Shown here in pieces: positions 56,600-64,000 of a stretch of DNA of 64,000 nucleotides. The position numbers and the translations under genes were made by a program. How positions within the stretch are numbered: position 1 is the stretch's first letter; each line of letters opens with the position of its first letter. This stretch comes from Nostoc linckia NIES-25. Its GTDB lineage: Bacteria; Cyanobacteriota; Cyanobacteriia; Cyanobacteriales; Nostocaceae. The notes beneath the pieces are model-generated. The model made no database searches. It worked only from the letters and a program-made list of their open reading frames with translations, and had not been told where the DNA came from. Where the stretch lies: contig NZ_AP018222.1 in NCBI RefSeq assembly GCF_002368035.1, forward strand, positions 372,001 to 436,000, in the 5' to 3' direction.

Positions 56600-56989
56600 A
56601 TGGATAAAAATATAGTAACTGTTACAATTGTCGGTGGCCCAAGCGTGGATGTTGCCTGGGTGAATGGGATGAATGCTCAGCAAGCTCTAGAAGAGGCTTA
56701 TGTTGCAATCAAAAATTCGCAATCGTTTACTTTTGCACTCCAGTACTTCAACCCTTATGGCTATCTTGTTGTAATGATTAACGAGACATACGAGACGTTC
56801 GCCTCGTCAACTAGTCCCTATTTCTACTGGGAGTTTTTCCTCAACGGTTCGCCATCTTCTACTGGCATTGATGGAACAATCTTGAATTGTGGAGATATTA
56901 TCGCGTTTGAATTCCAACTCTATACTCCTGAAAAACATGCAACAACTACGGTTGGAGCAAAGCATGAAGCCAAGCAATCATTGCGTTGA
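56600..56989 (+). CDS. DUF4430-domain small protein
   Basis: 129 residues. Starts with MDKNIVTVTIVGG; the central section (VNGMNAQQALEEAYVAIKN) and the second half (YFYWEFFLNGSPSSTGIDGTILNCGDIIAFEFQLY) match the beta-grasp-like DUF4430 pattern that also occurs at the C-terminus of transcobalamin-like proteins. There is no signal peptide, which is odd for this family. The attC-like site at 57031 lies 41 bp after its stop, a spacing typical of integron gene cassettes. Confidence 0.72.
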   Translation: MDKNIVTVTIVGGPSVDVAWVNGMNAQQALEEAYVAIKNSQSFTFALQYFNPYGYLVVMINETYETFASSTSPYFYWEFFLNGSPSSTGIDGTILNCGDIIAFEFQLYTPEKHATTTVGAKHEAKQSLR

Positions 56990-57030
56990 TAAATCTCGCT
57001 ATTACCTCCTATGAGCTTCAGTGGTTACGT

Positions 57031-57116
57031 GTCTAACAACCGCGCTGCACCGGAACTGCTAAATGGCTGGCTATGTTGCAAAGGTTATCTGCATCCGGTG
57101 AGCGCGAACGTTAGGT
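57031..57116 (+). other. attC-like integron recombination site (86 bp)
   Basis: The inverse core GTCTAAC (57031-57037; RYYYAAC) and core GTTAGGT (57110-57116; GTTRRRY) bracket an imperfect palindrome: CGCGCTGCACCGG and CCGGTGAGCGCG pair with one extra G on the left, as in the extrahelical base of attC sites. AAC/GTT between boxes form an unpaired spacer. An attC site is recognised as folded single strand by IntI. No integrase gene is in view. Confidence 0.72.
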
Positions 57117-57405
57117 GTTCGGGTTAAATTCAATTAATCCTAGCGTTCGCGGGACTGTATGCCTGTCCAGTTGACCTTTCCTCATATCTAGCAAGCTTTG
57201 TGTCTTTTTCTCACCGTCGAATTCACGTTAAGTTGACACCAATGAACAATGCTAAAGCCCCTACTGTGGTCTATTCAACTGCAAATTGCTGTAAGTTGAC
57301 ACATTAGACCTCTTGCAAAAGTCCTTAACACCCCTCTTCTTAGCAAGGGTAGGGGAGCGTTTGCTGCCTTCAAATGCGGGGTATACCGCAATTCAGCAAC
57401 GCCGT
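57117..57405. other. Spacer with no supported gene
   Basis: Contains a CACGTTAAGTTGACACCAATG stretch near 57229, similar to 55713, and a CTTGCAAAAG-type repeat near 57308. Nothing else recognised. Confidence 0.5.
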
Positions 57406-60400
57406 TTAATATTTATGTCTAACTAGATCTGCAATTGTCTCAACGAGGTTGGCTGGATCGACTGGCTTGGGAATATGGCGTTGAAAACCTGCTAACATTG
57501 CCTGTTGATAGTCAATTTCCCCTGCGTATGCAGTCAGAGCGATCGCTGGAATTTGTCCGCCTTGGTTTGCTGGTAAAGCTCTAATTTGTCGCACTAGCAT
57601 ATAGCCGTCTACCTCTGGCATTGCGATATCGCTGAGCAACACATCTGGCTGGCAGTGCTTTAAAGCAATCAGCGCCTCTATTGCCGAGTTAACGGCGATC
57701 GCTTTTGCTCCATACTCCTCAATGAGAAAAACCACAAACTCCCGTGTATCAACATCGTCATCCACTACTAAAACCGTGATACCAGTCAAATCCAAAGCTG
57801 GCTCAGACACTCCAGTATCCCGATGGATTTGGGATGAGGTTACCATCAGGGGCAGTTTCACTGTAAAAGTTGCCCCCTGCCCTTGCCCTAGACTCTGTGC
57901 CTGGACAGTTCCGCCATGCAACTCGACCAATTGACGAACGATGGCCAATCCTAACCCCAGTCCCCCAAATTTTCGAGTAGTAGCGGCATCCTCTTGGCAA
58001 AAGTGTTCAAACACATGAGGCAAGAAGTCCGGGTGAATTCCCTTACCCGTATCGCTGACGATAATCTGGGCAAATTTTTCATTTGTGATTTGCGATTGTT
58101 CGTCTGCTACCGATGACAGCTTGATTTCAACCCGACCACCTGCTGGCGTGAACTTGATAGCATTCGAGAGCAAATTCCAAACTACTTGCTGTAATCGGCT
58201 GGCGTCACCCAATGTTAGCTCTAAATCCGGTTGAAATATTGTGTGAATTTCAATGGACTTAGCTTCCGCCGCCAACCGCACCGTTTCCATTGCCGCTAGA
58301 ATCGTCGATGCTAAATCCACCAAAGAAAAATTCAGGCTCAGTTTGCCTCGCAGAATCTTGGAGATATCTAGTAAGTCTTCAATCAGTTGAGCTTGTAATG
58401 TGGCATTGCGAGTGATAATACTCAAGGCTTGGTCAGTTTTGGCTGGATTTAGCGTTCGAGTTTGCAACAGCTTTGACCAGCCAAGAATAGGACTCAGAGG
58501 CGATCGCAATTCGTGGGAGACAATAGCGAGAAACTCATCTTTGACGCGGTTGGCTCGTTCGGCTTCTTCCCGTGCTGCTTGTTCGAGTACCAAAAGCTGT
58601 TCTCGTTCTTGTTCGGCACGTTTGCGATCGCTAATGTCAATGACCGAACCGATGTATCCTTTAAATTCACCATCTACCCCGAACCAGGGACTTGCAGCAT
58701 CAATCGCCCAACGATATTCACCATCCTTACGCCGCAAGCGATATTCTAAGCTGAAAGCCTCGTGGCGGTCGGTTGCGCCCAGAAAGATGTTTCTGGCGGA
58801 TTCCCGGTCTTCGGGATATACAGCATTAGTCCAGCCAAACCCCAGACCTATTTCCTCGCTCTGACCTGTAAACTCATACCAGCTTTGGCTGAGGTAAGTG
58901 CAATAACCTGTAGCATCGGTGACCCAGATCATCACAGGAGCGTTGTCTGCCATGTTGCGGAAGCGTTCTTCGCTTTCCAAGAGTGCTTTCTCTGCTTGTT
59001 TGCGATCGCTAATGTTGGCGAACAAGATCCCAAATTTACGGTTGTGTGGGTCGCCGACAGGAAAAGCGTTAACATCAAACCACCGGTTCATTGCCACCGA
59101 GCGATCCTCAAACCGCACGGGTTCGCCTTTGAGTACGACTCTGCCGTAAATCTCAAACCAAGACTCTTCTAGATTGGGAACGAGTTCCCGCGCTGTTTTC
59201 CCCACTACTTCCTTGAGTCCCGTCAGCTTTTCAAATACTTGATTGACTTCAAGTAACCGATAGTCATATGGTTTACCGTTCTCGTCAAATAACATTTCGC
59301 AAAAACAAAAGCCTTCATCAATGGAATCGAACAAGATGCGATAGCGATGTTCGCTTTCTTGTAGCGCCAGGATAGAGCGATCGCGTTCAAATACAATGCT
59401 CGCGACTTGAGTGCCGAAGTCAGCTAATTGGTATTCCCAATCACTCGGCATTCGCGCTTCGTCGAAGCAAAGCATCAGGGAACTGACTGGGGCGTTGTTC
59501 GCATCCAGCACGGGCTGAGAATAGCACGCCAACACACCATGAGCCATACATAAGTTCCCCCATTCCCGCGACCATCCTTTGTCGTTGGCGATATCTGCAC
59601 AGATAATAGGTTGTCCGCTAAAGACCGCCTGAGTGCAGGTGCCCAAGCACACGTTATTAATGGGAGCATCCTGAAGTCCCTGGCCGAAAGATGGGGGAAA
59701 GTCTGGGGCGATAAAATACTGAAACCTCTTTCGTTGACCATCGGTCACAAGGATGCAAGCACGGGTACGGGGATTGAGATGGGAAACTGAAGCACACACG
59801 GCTTTTAAACATTCATCTAACGGATGCCCTGATGCGATTAACTCCAGCAGTTTCTTCTGCTCCACCAGCATCAGTTCTGTTTGTTTGCGTTCGGTAATAT
59901 TTTCGGCAATTCCGCCCAGATACAGCAACTCACCTTGGGCGTCATGTATGGGAAAACCGCGATCGCGAATCCAGACAATCGATCCATCGGGACGAATTAC
60001 CCGATACTCCTGGCTCAATCCGCCTTGAATGCGCCGCTGCCATCCAGCTTGAATTGCTTGGCGATCGTCGGGATGAATAAATTCAATGAAACAAGTTAAG
60101 TCTGTATAAATCTCCGCGGCCGAGCGATGCCACACTTGCTCGTAGGAAGGGCTGATATAAATTAGCCGATTTTCACGGGCATCAGTAATCCAAATTACAT
60201 CCTTGCTGTTCTCAGCAAAAGTTCGGAATCGGGCTTCACTTTCTTCCAGGGCGGTTTTGGCTCGTTGGCGATCGGTAATATCAAGGACGGTTCCTAGAAA
60301 CTCAACAGCTTGCCGCAACTCTCCTTCACCGACGAATATTGCTTGCCCATTAGCGGATATCCACCGCTCGCTACCGTCATCCCAAACGATGCGGTAGTCA

Positions 60401-60690
60401 ATTTCGTAAGTTCCCGACGACCTCGGATCGAGGGCAGCACTGATGGCATTGGCCACCCGCGGGCGATCGCCTGGATGAATACGCTGCATCATCCGCGACA
60501 GCGGCAACACCACAGCATCCTCGTATTCACCCCAAATTTCCCGCATCCGTTCGTCTAACTCGACAATATTCGTGCCAGGATCGTAGTACCACGTCCCAAG
60601 TTGAGCGATACGAATTGCCAGCCGCGATCGCTCCTCGCTCCGTCGAATCGCTGCATACTCCGGGTCACTCATGGGAGTGGAACGGTTCAT
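57406..60690 (-). CDS. Multi-PAS/GAF hybrid sensor histidine kinase
   Basis: 1094 residues. Domains in order: PAS (about 20-145), PAS (150-272; a PAC-like RDGSIVWIRDRGF), GAF (285-440; NNVCLGTCTQAVFSGQPIICADIA), PAS (445-565), PAS (570-690), HisKA (His in FLAIVSHELRSPLSP near 740), HATPase_c (VWNLLSNAIKF, SDTGKGIHPDF, GGLGLGLAI), and a C-terminal receiver (VVDDDVDT, Asp in LLSDIAMPE, Lys in HIPKPV). Cytosolic; signal unknown. The receiver lets it feed a phosphorelay. It lies 400 bp upstream of, and divergent to, the injection-system genes, so a regulatory link is possible but not shown. Confidence 0.92.
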   Translation of the reverse strand: MNRSTPMSDPEYAAIRRSEERSRLAIRIAQLGTWYYDPGTNIVELDERMREIWGEYEDAVVLPLSRMMQRIHPGDRPRVANAISAALDPRSSGTYEIDYRIVWDDGSERWISANGQAIFVGEGELRQAVEFLGTVLDITDRQRAKTALEESEARFRTFAENSKDVIWITDARENRLIYISPSYEQVWHRSAAEIYTDLTCFIEFIHPDDRQAIQAGWQRRIQGGLSQEYRVIRPDGSIVWIRDRGFPIHDAQGELLYLGGIAENITERKQTELMLVEQKKLLELIASGHPLDECLKAVCASVSHLNPRTRACILVTDGQRKRFQYFIAPDFPPSFGQGLQDAPINNVCLGTCTQAVFSGQPIICADIANDKGWSREWGNLCMAHGVLACYSQPVLDANNAPVSSLMLCFDEARMPSDWEYQLADFGTQVASIVFERDRSILALQESEHRYRILFDSIDEGFCFCEMLFDENGKPYDYRLLEVNQVFEKLTGLKEVVGKTARELVPNLEESWFEIYGRVVLKGEPVRFEDRSVAMNRWFDVNAFPVGDPHNRKFGILFANISDRKQAEKALLESEERFRNMADNAPVMIWVTDATGYCTYLSQSWYEFTGQSEEIGLGFGWTNAVYPEDRESARNIFLGATDRHEAFSLEYRLRRKDGEYRWAIDAASPWFGVDGEFKGYIGSVIDISDRKRAEQEREQLLVLEQAAREEAERANRVKDEFLAIVSHELRSPLSPILGWSKLLQTRTLNPAKTDQALSIITRNATLQAQLIEDLLDISKILRGKLSLNFSLVDLASTILAAMETVRLAAEAKSIEIHTIFQPDLELTLGDASRLQQVVWNLLSNAIKFTPAGGRVEIKLSSVADEQSQITNEKFAQIIVSDTGKGIHPDFLPHVFEHFCQEDAATTRKFGGLGLGLAIVRQLVELHGGTVQAQSLGQGQGATFTVKLPLMVTSSQIHRDTGVSEPALDLTGITVLVVDDDVDTREFVVFLIEEYGAKAIAVNSAIEALIALKHCQPDVLLSDIAMPEVDGYMLVRQIRALPANQGGQIPAIALTAYAGEIDYQQAMLAGFQRHIPKPVDPANLVETIADLVRHKY

Positions 60691-60839
60691 GATGTTTTTA
60701 CTCTACTCTCATAGATTGACCTAGCATCTTAATATATCAAAAAAAATATATCAAAAGGATGATTTTTGGGTGACGAAATTGTGTTTTTTAAAGCTGTTAT
60801 TTACCTTTTATATGGTATCAAGTTGAAGACTTATCATTA

Positions 60840-61015
60840 AGGCTGACGCAAAGACACGGGGACGCGGGGACGCGGGGAGATGGGGAGATGGGGAGATGGG
60901 GAGGTGGGGAGAGCGGGAGGTGGAGAGATGGGGAGATCGGGAGAAATAACCAATGACAAATAACCAATGACAAATGACCAATGACAAATAACCAATGACA
61001 AATGCCCCATCAAAA
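60840..61015. repeat. GGGGAGATGG and AATAACCAATGACA tandem arrays
   Basis: Near 60850-60935 there are GACGCGGGG and GGGGAGATG units, followed near 60940-61005 by at least four AATAACCAATGACA-type units. Related CAATGACAAATGACC units recur at 63650-63697 inside the injection operon. The spacer 60691-61100 has no gene. Confidence 0.75.
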
Positions 61016-61100
61016 AATATCGACAAAAGTCTAATTACTTTACAAGGGTGATACAGATAACCTAGATGCATCTGGATTCAGTTACCAGCACAACACCTTC

Positions 61101-61946
61101 ATGCTTATCTTCGTTCTTCAAACTTTAGCGGAAATTCTAGCTGGAGGAACTTCACTTACCAGTACGGAGCAGATTGACTTCAGCCATCCCAGTAATCGCA
61201 GGGAAGAAGGAGCCGGTCCGACTCTCAATTTATATATTTATGATATTCGTGAGAGTAAGCAGTTCCAACAGGCCGGCAGGCAAGTTGAACGTAATATTAC
61301 ACGCCATTTGCAAGCCGGCATCGTCAATTGGGCACCTGTTTGGTTTGATGTTTCGCTGCTATTAACAGCTTGGGATAGGACGACTTTAGGCGAGCATCAC
61401 TTCCTCGGTGAAGCATTGACGGTACTTATGCGCCATCGAGCTTTAGAGGAGGAGTTTTTAGTTCCGGAATTGCGGGGTTACGGTAGTTTACCAATGATGG
61501 TTGGATTACAACCGTCACTCGAACCGGGCAGTTTATGGAGCGCTCTCAATGTACCTTTGCGCTCAGCTTTATATTTAACAGTTACCGTGCCTCTTGATAC
61601 CCAAGCAACTACAGTACCTTTAGTTTGGGAACGAATTTTCGATCTGCGAAATCAAATGCACGGCAGTGGTAATGGTAGCACCCAAATTATGACTCGGCGA
61701 GTTGTAATTGCAGGTGTTGTCAAGAGTGAAACCACAAATCTGCCATTAATGGGGACAAAAGTTACTCTGCTGCGAAGTAAAAAATTCATGGAAAGCAATA
61801 AAGAAGGGCTGTTCTTTTTTGAAAACCTTGAGATGGGTAACTATGTTTTAAATATAGATTGTCCTGGCTATTTACCCCAGAATGTTAATGCATTGGTAGA
61901 TGACCAAAGCCATACTTTCAAAGAAATATTTCTAACTCCTGAATAA
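61101..61946 (+). CDS. Contractile injection system Pvc16/DUF4255 protein with C-terminal beta domain
   Basis: 281 residues. The N-terminal DUF4255 domain (about 1-195; LAEILAGGTSL, GPTLNLYIYDIRE, TAWDRTTLGEHHFLGEALTVLMRHRALE) is the Pvc16-family fold known to cap the sheath or tube in contractile injection systems. The C-terminal 80 residues (VVIAGVVKSETTNLPLMGTKVTLLRSKKFMES, NYVLNIDCPGYLPQ) form a carboxypeptidase-regulatory-like beta sandwich. Relative order pvc16, sheath, tube suits a CIS operon. ATG at 61101. Confidence 0.82.
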   Translation: MLIFVLQTLAEILAGGTSLTSTEQIDFSHPSNRREEGAGPTLNLYIYDIRESKQFQQAGRQVERNITRHLQAGIVNWAPVWFDVSLLLTAWDRTTLGEHHFLGEALTVLMRHRALEEEFLVPELRGYGSLPMMVGLQPSLEPGSLWSALNVPLRSALYLTVTVPLDTQATTVPLVWERIFDLRNQMHGSGNGSTQIMTRRVVIAGVVKSETTNLPLMGTKVTLLRSKKFMESNKEGLFFFENLEMGNYVLNIDCPGYLPQNVNALVDDQSHTFKEIFLTPE

Positions 61947-61976
61947 TTAAGATTTTACAGACTTGGAGGCATTTTC

Positions 61977-63635
61977 ATGGCTCGACTTGATTACTTTGCT
62001 CCTGGTGTTTATATCGAAGAATTTGACCGAGGGAGCCGACCGATTGAAGGTGTTAGCACAGCAGTTGCCGGATTTGTAGGTTTTACAGAAGCTATTCGAG
62101 ATGATGCTGAGCTATTTAAGCCGATGTTGGTGACCAATTGGACGCAATATCTCAATTATTTTGCTCGTCCTAATTCTGATGGTTTCACCGATTTTAATGC
62201 CTACTTACCCTTTGCAGTTTATGGCTACTTCATGAATGGTGGCGGTCGCTGCTGGGTAACAAGCATCGGTACTGAATTACCAGGCGCACCCAAACCCGCA
62301 ACTCCAGAACCGGCTAATCTACGAATCAACTCTCGTGGCAATCGTCCAGCCTTACGCGTTACTTTGCGCCCCGAACAAGCAGCAGGCGGATTAGTAAATA
62401 TTATAATTACTGACGGTTCTCCTCGTGCTTTACCTGAAGGTACTGAAGGAGAAGCTCCTCCAAATACCGGAGAATACTTCACCGTCCAAATTCGTCGGGG
62501 AGATGAAGTTTTAGAGCAATACGAAAACTTGACCATGAACCGCGAACCAGGTCAGGTTGCGACTTATGCGTTGGCGGCTTTGAGAAATTCTATGTATGTC
62601 ACCGTAGAAGACTTGACTCAAAGCGGACAGCCTTTAACTCGCCGTCCGGTTAACGGTCAGTACGAACTAGCACCGCCAATTGTTGCTGCCACACCGGACA
62701 GATTTTCACGAGATTTAGAAGGGGTAAGGGACGATCGCACCGGGGTACGCGGTATTTTTGAAATTGATGAAATCACAATGCTGGCTTGCCCTGACTTGAT
62801 GCGGGCTTATCAAGAGCAAGTGCTGAATTTGGATCAAGTCCACGGCATCATGGAACTGATGATTAGCATGTGCGAAGGTTCCGCCAGTGGCGATATTCCC
62901 AATCCACCCAACCGCATGGTTGTACTTGATACACCACCCGATGCTGTGAAACCGCAACAAGCGGTGGATTGGTTGAATAGATTTAACCGTCGTTCGATGT
63001 TTGGAGCGTTGTACTATCCTTGGATCAAAGTTCCAAATCCACGCGATCGCGGCAATCCCATTTTAGTACCTCCTTGCGGTCACGTGATGGGTGTTTGGGC
63101 ACGCACCGACGAAACCAGAGGAGTTTACAAAGCACCTGCAAATGAAGTACCCAGAGGTGTAATTGGTCTGGGTTACGATACCAACTTCCGCGAACAGGAA
63201 CTATTGAACCCCCTTGGTATCAACTGCATTCGCAGCTTCCCAAATCGGGGTATCCGCATCTGGGGTGCGCGTACTTTAGTCGAACCAGATAAAACAGAGT
63301 GGCGTTATATCAGCGTCCGGCGATTGATTAGTTACCTAGAAAAATCAATTGAACTTGGCACACAATGGGTAGTTTTTGAACCCAACGACCAAGATTTATG
63401 GGCGCGTGTCCGACGTACCGTCAGCAACTTTTTAGAACGAATTTGGCGTGAAGGTGCTTTATTTGGCGATTCACCAGAACAAGCATTTTATGTGAAATGC
63501 GATGCCGAACTAAATCCCCCAGAAACCATAATTTTAGGTCGTTTGTATGTCGAAATCGGAGTTTGCCCCGTCAGACCAGCAGAGTTTGTCATCTTCCGCA
63601 TCAGTCAATGGAATGCACTTGACGAGCAGCAATAA
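61977..63635 (+). CDS. Contractile tail-sheath protein
   Basis: 552 residues. N-terminal MARLDYFAPGVYIEE and AVAGFVGFTEA are typical of contractile sheath subunits. The C-terminal domain has WRYISVRRLISYLEKSIELGTQWVVFEPND and LFGDSPEQAFYVKCDAELNPPE, the conserved sheath handshake-type region. Preceded by a GGAGG ribosome site. Sheath contraction drives the inner tube. Length is ordinary for a Pvc/phage sheath. In relatives from filamentous cyanobacteria such systems are anchored to thylakoid membranes. Confidence 0.93.
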   Translation: MARLDYFAPGVYIEEFDRGSRPIEGVSTAVAGFVGFTEAIRDDAELFKPMLVTNWTQYLNYFARPNSDGFTDFNAYLPFAVYGYFMNGGGRCWVTSIGTELPGAPKPATPEPANLRINSRGNRPALRVTLRPEQAAGGLVNIIITDGSPRALPEGTEGEAPPNTGEYFTVQIRRGDEVLEQYENLTMNREPGQVATYALAALRNSMYVTVEDLTQSGQPLTRRPVNGQYELAPPIVAATPDRFSRDLEGVRDDRTGVRGIFEIDEITMLACPDLMRAYQEQVLNLDQVHGIMELMISMCEGSASGDIPNPPNRMVVLDTPPDAVKPQQAVDWLNRFNRRSMFGALYYPWIKVPNPRDRGNPILVPPCGHVMGVWARTDETRGVYKAPANEVPRGVIGLGYDTNFREQELLNPLGINCIRSFPNRGIRIWGARTLVEPDKTEWRYISVRRLISYLEKSIELGTQWVVFEPNDQDLWARVRRTVSNFLERIWREGALFGDSPEQAFYVKCDAELNPPETIILGRLYVEIGVCPVRPAEFVIFRISQWNALDEQQ

Positions 63636-63649
63636 CTCATTGGGCATAA

Positions 63650-63697
63650 GGCATTGACAAATGACAAATGACCAATGACCAATGACGAATAACTATT
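63650..63697. repeat. AAATGACCAATGACCAATGAC-type units in the CIS spacer
   Basis: Three to four CAATGACAAATGACC-like units. They match the array near 60940. They lie between the sheath and tube genes. Confidence 0.65.
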
Positions 63698-63718
63698 CAC
63701 TTATTTAGGAGATGAAAT

Positions 63719-64000
63719 ATGCCTGGGGAATATGTAGTCGCGTCTGTGTTCTATTTTGAAGCAGACGGCATCACTGAAAAATTCGTTCAATCAGTCACCG
63801 GATTGGGTGCAAAAAATAATGCCACCAAAGGCGTTAGAGGCTCAAGTAAAAATGGTAAGACATTACGCCAAAATCTCCCCGGACAGGCAGAGTTTAATAA
63901 TGTCACAATTACCATGAATTACAATGGTGACGAAAGTCTACACAAATGGTTTTTAGCCTGTAGCGAAGATGGAAAACCTCGTCAATGGGATGAAAATCGT
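63719..64000 (+). CDS. Tail tube protein of the injection system (partial)
   Basis: 94 codons visible; the window ends inside the gene. ATG at 63719 follows an AGGAGA ribosome site (63707-63712). The start MPGEYVVASVFYFEADGITEKFVQ and the FNNVTITMNYNGDESLHKWF stretch match T4-gp19/Pvc1-type tube proteins. It would form the inner tube inside the sheath of the previous gene. Only the first domain can be judged. Confidence 0.85.
   Translation, partial: MPGEYVVASVFYFEADGITEKFVQSVTGLGAKNNATKGVRGSSKNGKTLRQNLPGQAEFNNVTITMNYNGDESLHKWFLACSEDGKPRQWDENR

Noticed and set aside
60808..61071. 87-codon minus-strand frame
   Set aside because: It reads the tandem repeats at 60840-61010; residues repeat SPHLS/LSVICHW units.
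1..64000. tRNA, rRNA or tmRNA genes
   Set aside because: No cloverleaf or rRNA signature was recognised when reading the gaps; small RNAs cannot be excluded without a covariance search.

Overview
The window looks like chromosome from a filamentous, Nostoc-like cyanobacterium. The evidence is the very frequent GCGATCGC (HIP1) octamers, gaps full of short palindromes and G-rich/C-rich repeats typical of Nostocales, YsnF/AvaK-type proteins, remnants of xisH/xisI, and multi-PAS histidine kinases. Base composition is moderate-GC in genes and AT-rich in several spacers. No rRNA or tRNA gene was recognised. All calls were made by reading the sequence; no database search was run.

Layout. 1-6.5 kb: the end of a GrpE-like gene, a PAS histidine kinase, a STAS protein facing a response-regulator/SpoIIE phosphatase, a DUF1350 hydrolase and a membrane protein. 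6.8-13.5 kb: a lemA/M48 protease pair, a GH57 glycosidase, a secreted protein and an SDR. 14.7-23 kb: a dienelactone-hydrolase-like protein, a KirBac-type K+ channel, an MFS exporter and three neighbouring PRC-barrel/AvaK paralogues. 23.3-33.4 kb: nnr (NAD(P)HX repair), a secreted repeat protein, mnmA, a beta-helix/SLH protein and a coiled-coil TPR protein. 33.6-41.4 kb: VanZ-like protein, methyltransferase, D-cysteine desulfhydrase/ACC deaminase family enzyme, FTR1 iron permease, cupin, and a hybrid kinase with a CheY-like partner. 42-44.1 kb: an accessory island with an atypical CoA-transferase, a MITE-like element and a fused xisH/xisI deletion scar. 44.1-54.4 kb: pentapeptide protein, sppA, fni (type 2 IPP isomerase), murG and two secreted proteins. 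54.8-57.2 kb: an IS982 transposase with an altered tail, 41-bp direct repeats, a secreted Cys-rich protein, and a DUF4430 gene followed by a well-formed integron attC-like site. 57.4-60.7 kb: a large hybrid sensor kinase. 61.1 kb to the end: the first genes of a contractile injection system (Pvc16/DUF4255 protein, tail sheath, and a tail-tube gene cut by the window edge).

How the genes may work together. The STAS and SpoIIE-type genes can form a partner-switching module. The 39-41 kb kinase and regulator form a likely two-component pair. LemA and the M48 protease form an envelope quality-control pair. The contractile injection genes continue past the edge.

Most unusual points. Intergenic-type repeats have entered at least four reading frames without breaking them (a kinase, nnr, the SLH protein and a protein C-terminus). 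There is a solo attC-like site next to a small DUF4430 gene with no integrase in view, a precise xisH-xisI fusion scar, and a two-copy noncoding element of about 0.2 kb.
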